A stretch of 64,000 bases of DNA from Bhargavaea beijingensis (GTDB taxonomy: Bacteria; Bacillota; Bacilli; Bacillales_A; Planococcaceae): the NCBI RefSeq assembly GCF_900101985.1, contig NZ_FNAR01000002.1, forward strand, positions 124,001-188,000, written 5' to 3'. Under the pieces are notes generated by a model. The model made no database searches. It was given only the letters and a program-made list of their open reading frames with translations, and was not told the origin of the DNA. How positions within the stretch are numbered: position 1 is the first letter of the stretch; every line of letters begins with the position of its first letter. Below, in pieces: positions 43,458 to 53,019 of the stretch. The position numbers and the translations under genes were made by a program.

Positions 43458-44858
43458 ATGAGTGCTTGGAAAAAAGAATTTGTTGTGGCGGACGGAGACG
43501 TTTTCCCCGGAAAAACATATGTGGACGTTCTTCTCCGCCCTGTGTTCAATGACCAACGTGATTACCTATTTGACGCGATGTTTGAGGTCCACGCTGCCCA
43601 CACCCAGATGCTCGCCGAACAGAAGATTTTGGCCGAATCGGAGGCCGGCAAGATTCTGAACGCCATCCGGGAAGTCTGGAAGATGGACCGGGCTGAACTC
43701 AAATATTCCGCGGAGCATGAAGACCTGTTTTTCCTCGTGGAGTCGGAGATCGGCGAACTGATCGGTGAGGAACTGGCGGGGAAGATGCATATCGCAAAAA
43801 GCCGGAACGATATGGGCGAGGCGATGTACCGGATTGTTCTCCGCAAGTATTTGGCTGAGACGGTCGAACAGGCAGAGGCATTGGCGGAAGCGCTGCTCGC
43901 GCAGGCGGAGGAACATGTGGAGTCCGTCATGCCGGCGCACACGCACACACAGCCCGCCCAGCCGACGACGTTCGGGCATTATCTGGTCGCGATTTACGAC
44001 AATCTGATCCGGGACATCGAACGGCTGAAGCACGCCCGCCATACCGTGAACCAGTCCCCGATGGGCGCGGCCGCGATTACGACAACGGGCTTCCCGATCA
44101 GCCGGGAGCGGATGGTGGAGCTGCTCGGATTTGAGGGGATGATCGAGAACTCGTATGATGCCATCGGTACGGGGGATTATCTGATCGAAGCCGCCCAGAG
44201 CCTGGTGAGCCTCATGACGAACATGGGCCGCTGGATCCAGGAATTCCTCCGCATGGCGTCCAAGGAAGTCGGCCTGCTTCGGGTGGCGGATGCGTACGTG
44301 CAAATCTCGAGCATCATGCCGCAAAAGCGGAACCCGGTGTCGATGGAGCACTCCCGCGCGCTCGCTTCAAGTGCCGCTTCGGAAGGCCTCGCGGTCATCC
44401 ATATGATCCACAACACGCCGTACGGCGACATCAACGACACCGAGGATGACCTCCAGCCGCATCTCTATGCAGGATTCGAAAAAGCCAACCGTGTTCTCCG
44501 GCTGATGCACGCGGTCGTGACCACGCTCACGTTCAACAAAGACCGTGCCCTCCGGCAGGCAAGAGAGAATATGATCACCATCACCGAATTGGCGGACGTG
44601 CTCGCCAGAGACTACGGTGTGTCGTTCCGCCGGGCCCATCACAAGGCGAGCCTCATCGCCCGCGAAGCCGACCGACAGGAAAAGGAACTGTACGAAATCC
44701 CGCTTGAAACAGTCAATGGCTGGCTCGGCGATGTCCAACTCACCGCCGAGGACTGGAATGCCATCGCCGACCCCGTCGCCTTCGTCGAACGCCGCCGCAT
44801 CACCGGCGGACCGGCACCGGATGTGGTGCGGGGAATGATTGCAAAACGGAAAAAGTGA
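43458..44858 (+). CDS. fumarate-lyase superfamily enzyme, argininosuccinate lyase-like
   Basis: A 466-residue lyase that should cleave a C-N bond and release fumarate. Superfamily regions are KSRNDMGEA (114-122), HTHTQPAQP (161-169) and the signature SSIMPQKRNP (284-293) with catalytic Ser near 285. True ArgH normally reads SRNDQ in the first region; here it is SRNDM, which hints at a different substrate. It sits 26 bp behind an ABC importer rather than with argG, so a role in breaking down an imported N-succinyl-type compound is more likely than arginine synthesis. EDDS lyase is a known ArgH relative of that kind. The ribosome site is GAGGTG, and a terminator follows. Confidence 0.8.
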   Translation: MSAWKKEFVVADGDVFPGKTYVDVLLRPVFNDQRDYLFDAMFEVHAAHTQMLAEQKILAESEAGKILNAIREVWKMDRAELKYSAEHEDLFFLVESEIGELIGEELAGKMHIAKSRNDMGEAMYRIVLRKYLAETVEQAEALAEALLAQAEEHVESVMPAHTHTQPAQPTTFGHYLVAIYDNLIRDIERLKHARHTVNQSPMGAAAITTTGFPISRERMVELLGFEGMIENSYDAIGTGDYLIEAAQSLVSLMTNMGRWIQEFLRMASKEVGLLRVADAYVQISSIMPQKRNPVSMEHSRALASSAASEGLAVIHMIHNTPYGDINDTEDDLQPHLYAGFEKANRVLRLMHAVVTTLTFNKDRALRQARENMITITELADVLARDYGVSFRRAHHKASLIAREADRQEKELYEIPLETVNGWLGDVQLTAEDWNAIADPVAFVERRRITGGPAPDVVRGMIAKRKK

Positions 44859-44883
44859 AGCGATGCCGCGGCATCGCTTTTTC
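44859..44883 (+). terminator. terminator after the lyase gene
   Basis: Self-complementary AGCGATGCCGCGGCATCGCT followed by TTTTT. Confidence 0.9.
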
Positions 44884-44906
44884 TGGTAGGGGCGGCGCGC
44901 AGGGGC

Positions 44907-44919
44907 TTGCTTAACACTC
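44907..44919 (-). repeat. single class C unit (C4)
   Basis: Minus-strand GAGTGTTAAGCAA, a perfect class C core, about 30 bp after a terminator. No second unit in register. Confidence 0.55.
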
Positions 44920-45051
44920 GCCCAATGCCCGGTGGCAGGAAGTCGAATTGACGTGTATACACAGGAAGACTATACTTTTTAACAGAAACAGCCAAGTCTC
45001 CGACGGATCCCGCATCCGTCTTTTTTCAGTAGAACAAAAGGAGTCCTCATC

Positions 45052-46263
45052 ATGAAAACCCTCTATAACCGGGTGTTCGGCCAGTATTGGAACCCCGTCA
45101 TGACGCTGGTGGTCGCCGGCATCTTCAGCGCGGCCTACTTCGGGCTCACCGGTACGGTGTGGGCAGTGACGGGTGAGTTTACAAGGCTCGGCGGCCATGT
45201 CGTCGAATTTTTCGGAGGCGATGTCTCGGGCTGGGCTTATTTTGACCTTGTCCACCTGGAAGGCTCGTCGTTCGCCCGCTCCGACGGCTGGATCGTCTGG
45301 GGGATGCTGATCGGCGCGCTTATCACCGTCCTTCTCGCCAACAACTTCAAGATCCGCAAACCTCAACAAAAACGGCGCTACGTTCAGGGCCTGATCGGCG
45401 GCGCGATCGCCGGGTTCGGCGCGCGCCTCGCGATGGGCTGCAACCTTGCCGCATTCTTTACCGGCGTCCCGCAGTTCTCGTTTCACTCTTGGATTTTCAT
45501 TGTCGCAACCGGTATCGGCACCTTTATGGGCGTAAAAGTTGCCAAGACCAAATGGTGGAAAGGCAAGCCGAAGCTCATGAAAGGCGGTCCCGCACCCGTC
45601 CCGAAGCGGGAAAAACGGATTGTCCAGCCATATGTCGGCGGTCTGATTGCCCTGCTTTACGCAGCACTGATCGTCTGGTTCTTCGTGACCGGACGTCCGC
45701 TCCTCGGCACCGCCGCTATCTTTGGCGCCATCTTCGGCATCCTGATCGAGCGCGGCCAGATCTGCTTTACATCGGCATTCCGCGACCTGTGGCTTACCGG
45801 CCGCACACTCATGGCGAAAGCGATTGTCATCGCCATGGCCGTCAGCTCGTTGCTGACCATCCTCATCATCGCGAACACCGGCATGACGCCAATCACCCAG
45901 GTCGCTTCCATCGGCACGTTCGTCGGCGGCTTCCTGTTCGGCCTCGGCATCGTGCTTGCCAGCAGTTGTGAGACCGGCATGATGTACCGCCTCATGGAAG
46001 GCCAGGTGCTGTACCTGTTTGTCTTCGCCGGCAATCTCATCGGCGTCACCGCGCTCGCCTTTGCCTGGGACCACCTCGGCGTTTACAACGTGCTTGTGGC
46101 CGGAGGCGAGAAACTGAACCTCATTCCGGCAATGGGACCGGGCTGGGCGATCATCGCCACGCTCACCATGCTCGCCGGATGCTACCTGTTCATCGTCATC
46201 TATTCAAAACACAAACGCGGCACACTCATCCTGCCGAAAGGGGAAAAACAAATTGTCAGCTGA
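45052..46263 (+). CDS. YeeE/YedE family sulfur transporter (TsuA-like)
   Basis: A 403-residue membrane protein of the YeeE/YedE family, which imports thiosulfate or handles selenium/sulfur species. The conserved cysteines expected to relay thiosulfate are present in MGCNLAAFFTG, GQICFTSAFRD and SSCETGMMYR. AAAGGAGTCCTCATC precedes ATG 45052. The following TusA-like gene overlaps its end by 11 nt, and the pair is a common arrangement in which TusA takes over the sulfur inside. Confidence 0.9.
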   Translation: MKTLYNRVFGQYWNPVMTLVVAGIFSAAYFGLTGTVWAVTGEFTRLGGHVVEFFGGDVSGWAYFDLVHLEGSSFARSDGWIVWGMLIGALITVLLANNFKIRKPQQKRRYVQGLIGGAIAGFGARLAMGCNLAAFFTGVPQFSFHSWIFIVATGIGTFMGVKVAKTKWWKGKPKLMKGGPAPVPKREKRIVQPYVGGLIALLYAALIVWFFVTGRPLLGTAAIFGAIFGILIERGQICFTSAFRDLWLTGRTLMAKAIVIAMAVSSLLTILIIANTGMTPITQVASIGTFVGGFLFGLGIVLASSCETGMMYRLMEGQVLYLFVFAGNLIGVTALAFAWDHLGVYNVLVAGGEKLNLIPAMGPGWAIIATLTMLAGCYLFIVIYSKHKRGTLILPKGEKQIVS

Positions 46264-46480
46264 TTTCACACTCGACCTGCGCGGCGAATCCTGCCCGTAC
46301 CCGGTCATCTACACACTTGATGCATTAAAGGACATGCAGAAAGGCCAGATTCTCCACGTCGTCACCGACTGCCCCGGCTCGTTCCGCAACGTCCCGGAAG
46401 AAGTCGTCAGCGCCGGCTACAAACTGGCGAAAGAACCCGAAAAAGCGGGACAGGAATACCTGTTTTATATTGAAGCATGA
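46253..46480 (+). CDS. TusA-family sulfur carrier protein
   Basis: A 75-residue cytoplasmic protein with the TusA motif CPYPVI; its Cys would carry persulfide sulfur. The start is TTG 46253 behind GAAAGGGGAAAAAC, overlapping the stop of the transporter gene, so translation is coupled. It probably receives sulfur from thiosulfate imported by the YeeE-like protein, or serves selenium metabolism as YedF does. A strong terminator follows. Confidence 0.9.
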   Translation: MSADFTLDLRGESCPYPVIYTLDALKDMQKGQILHVVTDCPGSFRNVPEEVVSAGYKLAKEPEKAGQEYLFYIEA

Positions 46481-46481
46481 A

Positions 46482-46510
46482 AAAAGGGACGCCGCGATGG
46501 CGTCCCTTTT
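46482..46510. terminator. bidirectional terminator
   Basis: Stem AAAAGGGACGCC/GGCGTCCCTTTT with 5-nt loop between the convergent TusA-like and VOC genes. Confidence 0.9.
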
Positions 46511-46526
46511 CTTCGTATTTAACACA

Positions 46527-46925
46527 TCACGGCAAGTTAATCTGCCAAGACACGCCGAACCGATCATTGATCCAGCCGAATTTCCGGCTGAAGCCGTGGT
46601 TGCCGAGTGCCATCAATTCCTGGCCGCCTTCTGCAAGCCTGCTGTACAGATGGTCGATTTCCTCCTCGGTGTCGGCGTCCACATAAACGGAAAACGATGG
46701 AGTGAAGTCGAACTGGTGGCGGATGCTGCTGTCGATACATTTGAATTCGCGGCCGTTCAGTGTGAATGTCGCGAGCATGACGGTTCCTTCCTCGCCGCCC
46801 GGCATGTCGGGGCCGTAGCGGACGATGTTTGTGATCTCGGAGTTCTTGAAAAGCGAGGTGTAGAAGTTCATCGCTTCTTCCGCGTCTTTGTTCTGGAACA
46901 TGAGGAACGGGGTGATGGTGGTCAT
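46527..46925 (-). CDS. VOC family protein (PhnB-like)
   Basis: A 132-residue protein of the vicinal oxygen chelate fold, PhnB/3-demethylubiquinone-methyltransferase-like subgroup: start TPFLMFQNKDAEEAMNFY, central GREFKCIDS, end FGWINDRFGVSWQ. AAAAGGAGATGCGCC precedes ATG 46925. Members vary between dioxygenases, glyoxalases and resistance proteins, and nothing here fixes the substrate. A related gene lies at 59610-60026. Confidence 0.88.
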   Translation of the reverse strand: MTTITPFLMFQNKDAEEAMNFYTSLFKNSEITNIVRYGPDMPGGEEGTVMLATFTLNGREFKCIDSSIRHQFDFTPSFSVYVDADTEEEIDHLYSRLAEGGQELMALGNHGFSRKFGWINDRFGVSWQINLP

Positions 46926-46978
46926 GGCGCATCTCCTTTTCAAATGATTTTCCGGGGCTTCTCTTGAAAGGATACCAT

Positions 46979-47033
46979 GAATGTCCCGATACCCTGCGTG
47001 AAAGTCTCAATTCCTCCGATGAATGTCGCGATT
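46979..47033 (+). repeat. 21-bp phased array A2, three units
   Basis: Units at 46979, 47000 and 47021, exactly 21 bp apart: GAATGTCCCGATA, GAAAGTCTCAATT, GAATGTCGCGATT. This is the class A core seen beside NERD1 34 kb away, here in the gap before the BceA-like gene. Confidence 0.85.
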
Positions 47034-47187
47034 CTCACGCACGCCACCCACGACCTTACAAAATCGTCACTTACGGCTCCGCTATTGTCACCCATTTCAA
47101 ACGACCGCAGTCGTCTCTGCGCGCTATGATAAACTCAATAAATCGGGCGGGATAACACCAGCAATCCCGCCGCCGGGAGGAATCATC

Positions 47188-47982
47188 ATGGTGACAGATA
47201 CCAACCAGATACAAGCCCGAACGGTGCTCCAAGCACATCAGGTCCGCAAGTCGTTCGGCTCGAAACTGAATTCAACCGAAGTGCTGAAGGGGATTAATCT
47301 TCAGGTTCGGGAAGGGGAGTTTGTCGGGATCATGGGGCCGTCGGGCGCGGGGAAGACGACGCTTCTGAATGTGCTTGCGACGATTGACCGGCCGACCTCG
47401 GGAACGATCATGATTGACGGTCAGGAGACATCCAAGATGAAGGATGCGCAACTGTCAACGTTCCGCCGTGACAAACTCGGCTTCATCTTCCAGGATTACA
47501 ATCTGCTGGATACGCTCACAGTCAAGGAAAACATCCTGCTTCCTGCATCGCTCGGCGGACTCTCGAAAAAAGCCGCAGAGGAGCAGTTCAACGACATCGC
47601 GGGCATTCTTGGCATCAAGGAGCACGGCCACAAATACCCGCATGAAATCTCCGGCGGGCAGAAACAGCGGACATCCGCCGCGCGTGCCCTCGTCAACCAG
47701 CCGTCCATGGTGTTCGCCGATGAGCCAACCGGGGCGCTCGACTCCAAGTCGGCCGCGGCGCTACTCGGGACACTTGAAGACGTCAACAAATCCCGCGGCG
47801 TGACCATCATGATGGTCACGCACGATGCGGTCGCTTCCAGCTACTGCAACCGCGTCATTTTCCTGAAGGACGGGGCGATGTATTCCGAGCTATACCGGGG
47901 CGACAAGCAGCGCCAGGCGTTTTTCCAGGATATCCTGAACGTGCAGGCTGTGCTCGGGGGTGACCGCGTTGACGCTCGCTGA
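47188..47982 (+). CDS. BceA-type ABC transporter ATP-binding protein
   Basis: A 264-residue ATPase of the macrolide/bacitracin exporter type: Walker [11 protein letters not shown]-loop [10 protein letters not shown], signature ISGGQKQR, Walker [14 protein letters not shown], His in MVTHD. CCGGGAGGAATCATC precedes ATG 47188. The permease gene overlaps the end. BceAB modules protect against cell-wall-active peptides such as bacitracin. The usual adjacent BceRS genes are absent here, but a BceRS-like pair lies at 33254-35093. Confidence 0.92.
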   Translation: MVTDTNQIQARTVLQAHQVRKSFGSKLNSTEVLKGINLQVREGEFVGIMGPSGAGKTTLLNVLATIDRPTSGTIMIDGQETSKMKDAQLSTFRRDKLGFIFQDYNLLDTLTVKENILLPASLGGLSKKAAEEQFNDIAGILGIKEHGHKYPHEISGGQKQRTSAARALVNQPSMVFADEPTGALDSKSAAALLGTLEDVNKSRGVTIMMVTHDAVASSYCNRVIFLKDGAMYSELYRGDKQRQAFFQDILNVQAVLGGDRVDAR

Positions 47983-49921
47983 CCTCGTCCTCCGCAGTAT
48001 GCGGAAGAACCTGAAGCACTATTATCTGTATTTCTTTGCCTTGATTTTCGGCGTGACCCTGTTCTTCATCTTCTCGACGCTCCAGCATGACCATGCGGTG
48101 ATGGAAGAGACGGCGCTGTCCGCCAAGATGGCGTCAGGGTTCCAGGCTGCGACGGTTCTGCTGTTTGCAATCCTGCTGATCTTTGTGACGTATGCCAACG
48201 ACTTGTTCCTGAAAAGAAGGAGCCGGGAAATCGGTTTGTATCAATTGGTCGGCCTGACGAAAGCCGGTGTCACTCGGCTGCTGATCATCGAGAATGCGCT
48301 TCTCGGCGCAGGTGCATTGGTTATCGGCATCGGAGCAGGTCTTCTCGTCTCCAGGCTCTTTCTCCTCTTGCTCATGAAGCTTGTCGGCTATAGCGGCTTT
48401 GTCAATCTGACGTTTTCCCCCCAGGCCTTCGTTGAAACAGTTGTTGTGTTTGCCGTTTTAATCGTCATCACGTCATTCCGGATGTTTTGGAAAGTGAGAA
48501 AATCGAATCTGATTGATCTGTTCAATGATGAGAGGAAAGATGAACATCCGAAACATCCGAAACCGCTCCGCTCCGGTTTTCTTGGCCTTCTCGGTCTTGC
48601 GATGATCATCACGGGTTACTGGTTCGCCAACTCATCGTACATGCTGAATATGTTCCTCATGCTGAATATGCTGCTTGTCTTGGCCCTTGTCATTACCGGC
48701 ACGTATCTCGTGTTCCGAGTGACGATCGGCTGGTTTCTGACGCTCATCCGCCGCAGAAAAAACGGTCACATCGGCCTCCCGGGGGCACTGTCCATTGCTC
48801 CATTGATGCACCGGATGAAGGCCAATGCCAAGTCGCTTACCGTGATCACCACCTTGTCAGCGATGACGCTCGCGATGATCGGATTTGCCTACTCGCTCTA
48901 CTACTCGACGGAGCAGGAAACGCGCGCCGTCATCCCGCATGATTTCATGTTCGATGAAATGGAACAGGGTGCAGCGCTCCCGCCGGAGGAAGCGGCAGAG
49001 CAATTCAGTGCCGAGCTTGACAAAGCCGGCATCGGGTATGAATCTGCACCGCTCACCTACATCACAACAGTCGGTTCGTTCAGCGGAGACAACCTGCCGG
49101 ACATCCTCGGGCTCGAAGGCCGGACGCTCGAAGCGCTCCTCTTCGATGCCGGCCAGCTCCGCGCATCCGGCTTGGATGTACGGGAACCGCAGAAGGGCGA
49201 GGCTGTTCTTCATGACTCTTCCATCAGCTGGGTCATGAAAGACAGCTCATTCCCGTTCACCGCAACACTTGCCGCCGGTGAAGAAAAAGCCGAGCTTAAC
49301 GTTGAACAGCTCGGAGAGGGAGATGTGGCAAGTGGCTGGCCGGGTGTCCTCACCCAACTGGTCGTGGATGGGGACACTTACAGCCGGCTGGCAGCCGCTG
49401 CTCCCCCTGAAGCCCTGCATACCGTTGTCGCTTTCAACCTCACCGACAAGGATGACCTGAAGGAAGCATCGGAACTTTTTAGGCAGTTTGAGCCGGGTGA
49501 TTTTAAGGCCGATTACTTTGCCTCTTACGAAGATGCCATCGCCTCCAACGGCATCATCATTTTTATCACCGGCTTCCTCGGTCTTGCATTCCTTGTCTCT
49601 ACCGGCAGCATCCTGTACTTCAAACAGATGGGTGAAGCGGAACAGGAGAAGAGAAGCTACACAACCCTTCGCCAGCTTGGCTTTAAAACGGGTGAGATCA
49701 TGAAGGGCATCCGCAGAAAGCAGACGTTCGTCTTCGGTATCCCGCTCCTGATCGGGATCGCCCATTCGATTTTCGCCATCAAATCCGTCTCCATCTTCTT
49801 CATGACGACGGATATCAAGCTGCCGGTCGCCATCGCCATGACTGCCTATGCGCTGATCTACTTGGTGTTTGCATTTCTTACCATCGGATACTACAGAAAA
49901 ATGGTGCGCGCCGCATTATAA
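47969..49921 (+). CDS. BceB-type ABC transporter permease (FtsX-like domains)
   Basis: A permease of about 650 residues with TM helices grouped near the N-terminus (about 20-40, 55-75, 105-155), a middle pair near 200-245, TM near 290-310, an extracellular domain of about 200 residues (310-515) and three C-terminal helices. [20 protein letters not shown] is the FtsX-like coupling segment. The start is TTG 47969 behind GGGGGTGA, overlapping the ATPase gene; GTG 47960 is less likely. Layout and size match BceB, which senses and detoxifies antimicrobial peptides. A strong terminator follows. Confidence 0.9.
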   Translation: MTLADLVLRSMRKNLKHYYLYFFALIFGVTLFFIFSTLQHDHAVMEETALSAKMASGFQAATVLLFAILLIFVTYANDLFLKRRSREIGLYQLVGLTKAGVTRLLIIENALLGAGALVIGIGAGLLVSRLFLLLLMKLVGYSGFVNLTFSPQAFVETVVVFAVLIVITSFRMFWKVRKSNLIDLFNDERKDEHPKHPKPLRSGFLGLLGLAMIITGYWFANSSYMLNMFLMLNMLLVLALVITGTYLVFRVTIGWFLTLIRRRKNGHIGLPGALSIAPLMHRMKANAKSLTVITTLSAMTLAMIGFAYSLYYSTEQETRAVIPHDFMFDEMEQGAALPPEEAAEQFSAELDKAGIGYESAPLTYITTVGSFSGDNLPDILGLEGRTLEALLFDAGQLRASGLDVREPQKGEAVLHDSSISWVMKDSSFPFTATLAAGEEKAELNVEQLGEGDVASGWPGVLTQLVVDGDTYSRLAAAAPPEALHTVVAFNLTDKDDLKEASELFRQFEPGDFKADYFASYEDAIASNGIIIFITGFLGLAFLVSTGSILYFKQMGEAEQEKRSYTTLRQLGFKTGEIMKGIRRKQTFVFGIPLLIGIAHSIFAIKSVSIFFMTTDIKLPVAIAMTAYALIYLVFAFLTIGYYRKMVRAAL

Positions 49922-49923
49922 CT

Positions 49924-49956
49924 AAAACACCTTTTCCGACTCGGAAAAGGTGTTTT
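49924..49956 (+). terminator. terminator after BceB-like gene
   Basis: Long stem AAAACACCTTTTCCGA/TCGGAAAAGGTGTTTT. Confidence 0.92.
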
Positions 49957-50064
49957 CGACATTTCCCGGGAAATAAAGTCGGAAATTGTCGTGATTTTTG
50001 TGTCTTTACACCTGTAAACTAGAGGGGTAAGATGAAGCTAACTATCATCCGGGAGGCATGCAAC

Positions 50065-51399
50065 ATGGGCAAAGGAATGGTTCTGGGAACGATGATTCAC
50101 GGAGCGGGGGAGCGGCGGACGGATTGGCGGCATCCGGCGATTCCGGCTGATGCGAGTGTCGACTTTGATTTCTACAAAGACCAGGCACTTGTGTCGGAAC
50201 GCGGGAAATTCGATTTCGTCTTTGTGGCGGATGCGATGTACATCACGCCGCAGTCCGCTCCACACTACCTGAACCGGTTTGAGCCGCTCACCATTTTGTC
50301 TGCGCTTGCGGCGGTCACTTCAAGAATCGGGCTTGTCGCCACCCTTTCAACTACGTATAGCGAGCCATACGCCGCTGCCCGGCAATTGTCCTCGCTCGAC
50401 ATGCTGAGCGGCGGGCGCGCAGGATGGAATGCCGTCACATCCGGACTCGGCGGAACCGCATTGAATTTCGGACACCGCCGGGACATGCACCCGGAGCACA
50501 ATATTCGCTACCGGATGGCCGCCGAATTTACGGAAGTGGTCCGGAAGCTGTGGGATTCATGGGAGGACGATGCATTTGTCCGGGACAAGGTGAGCGGTGA
50601 ATTCTTCGATCCGGAAAAGATGCATGAGGCGGACCATGACGGCGAGTTCTTCTCGGTAAAGGGCGCGCTCAATATCGCCCGGTCGCCGCAGGGCCAGCCT
50701 GTTATTTTCCAGGCCGGCAAGTCGGAGGATGGGCGCCGGTTCGCGGCGGAAACGGCGGATGTCGTATTCGCCATCGACGGGGAGATCGGCGCGGCCCGCG
50801 AATACTACGCCGATATGAAAAAGCGGGCTGCAAGTGCCGGCCGGAATCCGGACGAGCTGCTCGTCATCCAGGGCATCAGCCCGATTGTCGCGGAGACCGA
50901 GGAAAAAGCGTTCCGCATCCGCGAAGAACTCACCGCCACCGTCTCGCTCGAGGAGGCGCTCGCGGACCTCGGCCGCCACTTCGACCATCATGACTTCAGC
51001 CAATACGACCCGGACGCGCCGTTTCCGGATCTGAATGGCCTGGGCGCGAACGGATTCCAGAGCGATACCGAGCGCATCATCCTTGGGGCCCGCCGCGACG
51101 GCCTCACCCTGAGGGAAGCGGCGATGCGTGAAGCCGCTCCGAGAACGCCGTTCATCGGCACCCCGGAACAGGTCGCCGAGCGGATCGGAGAATGGTACCG
51201 GAGCGGTGCCGCAGACGGCTTTATGCTGATCGCCAATCTTCCGGGCCTTCTCGAGAGCTTCGTGGACGGTGTCGTCCCAATCCTCACGGAGCGCGGCCTG
51301 TTCAGGGGAGAGTACGAGAACATGACCTTACGTGATCATCTTGGATTACCGTTCAGGGAAAACCGCCATGCACGGCTCAAGGAGGCAAGCCTCGTCTGA
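50065..51399 (+). CDS. FMN-dependent monooxygenase, NtaA/SnaA/DszA family
   Basis: A 444-residue luciferase-like flavin monooxygenase that needs FMNH2 from a reductase. Family features are FDFVFVADAMY, NRFEPLTILSALAAVTSRIGL, SGGRAGWNAVTS and the insert NIARSPQGQPVIFQAGKSEDGR. Relatives attack nitrilotriacetate, EDTA, dibenzothiophene sulfone or pristinamycin, so the substrate is open. CCGGGAGGCATGC lies before ATG 50065; ATG 50032 is rejected. It appears to be a single-gene unit, and no partner flavin reductase is adjacent. Confidence 0.9.
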   Translation: MGKGMVLGTMIHGAGERRTDWRHPAIPADASVDFDFYKDQALVSERGKFDFVFVADAMYITPQSAPHYLNRFEPLTILSALAAVTSRIGLVATLSTTYSEPYAAARQLSSLDMLSGGRAGWNAVTSGLGGTALNFGHRRDMHPEHNIRYRMAAEFTEVVRKLWDSWEDDAFVRDKVSGEFFDPEKMHEADHDGEFFSVKGALNIARSPQGQPVIFQAGKSEDGRRFAAETADVVFAIDGEIGAAREYYADMKKRAASAGRNPDELLVIQGISPIVAETEEKAFRIREELTATVSLEEALADLGRHFDHHDFSQYDPDAPFPDLNGLGANGFQSDTERIILGARRDGLTLREAAMREAAPRTPFIGTPEQVAERIGEWYRSGAADGFMLIANLPGLLESFVDGVVPILTERGLFRGEYENMTLRDHLGLPFRENRHARLKEASLV

Positions 51400-51408
51400 G
51401 GAAGCGCG

Positions 51409-51437
51409 GTGAAAACTCGCCGCCTTTTTGCTATAAT
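51409..51437 (+). promoter_or_regulatory. promoter of the guanidine-exporter transcript
   Basis: -35 GTGAAA (51409-51414), 17-bp spacer, -10 TATAAT (51432-51437). Start expected near 51444, just ahead of the riboswitch. Confidence 0.65.
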
Positions 51438-51459
51438 GAACTCAACCTCATATGAATAT

Positions 51460-51590
51460 GCCCCCTAGGGTTCCGCGGCGCCGAGCGCGCCGGACTGGTC
51501 CGAGAGGGGGCACACGGCGAAGTTTGCCGTGCCACGGAAGGACAAAAGCCTGGGAGATGCTGTCGGATCAGCATGCTCCCGGGCTTTTTT
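51460..51590 (+). ncRNA. guanidine-I riboswitch with terminator
   Basis: The hallmarks of the guanidine-I (ykkC) riboswitch are present in order: CTAGGGTTCCG, ACTGGTCCGAGAG, the ACACGGCGAAG...CCGTG arm, ACGGAAGGACAAAAGCCTGG and GGGAGA. The 3' part (AGCCTGGGAG...CTCCCGGGCT, then TTTTTT, about 51547-51590) is an intrinsic terminator that competes with the ligand-bound fold. Guanidine should switch on the two SMR genes that follow. Confidence 0.95.
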
Positions 51591-51646
51591 GGTTGGAGTG
51601 GGTGCTGAACCGGCGGGATGAGGAAACCGCAAGAGGAGGAAGCCAC

Positions 51647-51991
51647 ATGAAAGAATGGGGAAAAATCATCATCGCGGCCGTCTTTGAAGTCGGCTGGGTG
51701 ATCGGGCTCAAACACGCGGACAGCGCTTTGGAATGGCTCGCCACCGCGGCGGCCATCTGGGCAAGTTTCCACTTGCTCATCGTCGCCGGGCGCACGCTTC
51801 CGGTCGGCACCGCCTATGTCGTCTTTGTCGGGCTCGGCGCGGTCGGCACCGTCATCGCCGAAATCATCCTGCTCGGCGTGCCGGTCAATCCGGCCAAGCT
51901 GATCCTGATCGCCGTCCTGCTAGCCGGAGTGGTCGGGCTGAAAGCTGTCACGGATCAAGGAGGGAAAAAAGAATGGCATGGCTCTCACTGA
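51647..51991 (+). CDS. gdnC: SMR family guanidinium exporter subunit (GdnC-like)
   Basis: A 114-residue small multidrug resistance protein with four TM helices and the membrane glutamate in [13 protein letters not shown] (about position 14) that binds substrate and protons. The guanidine-I riboswitch directly upstream identifies it as a Gdx-type guanidinium exporter rather than a broad drug pump. AAGAGGAGGAAGCC precedes ATG 51647. The partner gene overlaps its end by 19 nt, as in paired heterodimeric SMR genes. Confidence 0.92.
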   Translation: MKEWGKIIIAAVFEVGWVIGLKHADSALEWLATAAAIWASFHLLIVAGRTLPVGTAYVVFVGLGAVGTVIAEIILLGVPVNPAKLILIAVLLAGVVGLKAVTDQGGKKEWHGSH

Positions 51992-52287
51992 TCGCCGCCG
52001 GCCTGTGTGAAACAGCCGGCGTCATGACCATCAGCCGCCTCAACCAGCAACGCGACGCCCGGTCGTTCCTGCTGCTGCTGGGCGCATTCGGCGCAAGCTT
52101 CATTTTGCTCGCCTACGCCATGGCATTCATCCCGATGTCAACGGCCTACGCCATCTGGACCGGCATCGGTGCATCCGGCGGCGCACTTGCCGGTATGTGG
52201 CTTTACGGAGAGTCGAAAGACTGGCGCCGGGTGCTGTTCATCCTGATGATCCTTGGGGCTGCGGTCGGGCTGAAACTGGTGGAATGA
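51973..52287 (+). CDS. gdnD: SMR family guanidinium exporter subunit (GdnD-like)
   Basis: A 104-residue SMR protein with four TM helices and the conserved glutamate in [16 protein letters not shown] (Glu13). CAAGGAGGGAAAAAAG precedes ATG 51973, inside the end of gdnC. It probably forms an antiparallel heterodimer with GdnC and exports guanidinium against protons. Confidence 0.92.
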   Translation: MAWLSLIAAGLCETAGVMTISRLNQQRDARSFLLLLGAFGASFILLAYAMAFIPMSTAYAIWTGIGASGGALAGMWLYGESKDWRRVLFILMILGAAVGLKLVE

Positions 52288-52375
52288 GGGCAGCAGAATC
52301 GTAACGGCTAGAGAAGGTTCTTCCATTTTATTTCCTCCTTCAAGTATAATGGAAGTTAAAAAAGGGGGCGGAGGC

Positions 52376-52879
52376 ATGGAGGCAGCCAGTCCGATCGATG
52401 AGAAGGCCATGACCCGCGAGGAAAAGTTGCTGTACCTATATGTCGGTGGAAAAGCGGATGTGTACGAGAAAAAATGGGAAAAAGGCCGATTTTCCTGGAA
52501 CTGGGCGGCTTTCATCTTCGGACTCTTATGGCTCGGATATCGGAAAATGTACGTCCCGCTCCTCGTCATCCTTGGCCTTTTCCTGCTGTTTGATGCGGCG
52601 GCCTATCTGATGGGGGACTTTGAGGCGAGCTGGGATTTCGGCATCGGATTCGTGGTTTCCGCAGTTTTGGGAATTGGCGGCAACCAGCTTTACCGACAGG
52701 ACGCTGAACGGAAAATCCGGAAAATACAGACCAGTCACCGGCCGGAGCATGTGGAAACGGCTGTGATGAAAAAGGGCGGAGCCGGCTTCGTCAGCCTTTT
52801 GCTCGGTTTCCTGCTTTTGTTGGCGTACGGATTGATCACGGGGGCGCTTTCGGTTTTCATGGAATGGATGTATCTCTGA
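52376..52879 (+). CDS. DUF2628-like membrane protein
   Basis: A 167-residue protein. The N-terminal segment YVGGKADVYEKKWEK, followed by FSWNWAAFIFGLLWLGYRKMY, is typical of the DUF2628 family, with two helices, a loop with basic residues (about 115-132) and a last helix (about 140-162). AAAGGGGGCGGAGGC precedes ATG 52376. The function is unknown. It stands alone between the guanidine genes and the ribonucleotide reductase leader. Confidence 0.8.
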   Translation: MEAASPIDEKAMTREEKLLYLYVGGKADVYEKKWEKGRFSWNWAAFIFGLLWLGYRKMYVPLLVILGLFLLFDAAAYLMGDFEASWDFGIGFVVSAVLGIGGNQLYRQDAERKIRKIQTSHRPEHVETAVMKKGGAGFVSLLLGFLLLLAYGLITGALSVFMEWMYL

Positions 52880-53019
52880 GTTGAGGGCTGCCATGGAGGG
52901 GAAACCCGTGGAATAACCGAACCCACTTGCGGAGCGACTCTCGTCTGGTATAGTAGAAACCGCGTGTGGCTGACACGTTTCGACGATTTTCATAGCCTTT
53001 CGTCCTATTTAGGTTTGAA

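Noticed and set aside
43458-44858. Assignment as biosynthetic argH
   Set aside because: It lies in an importer operon without argG and has SRNDM in place of SRNDQ, so the symbol was withheld.
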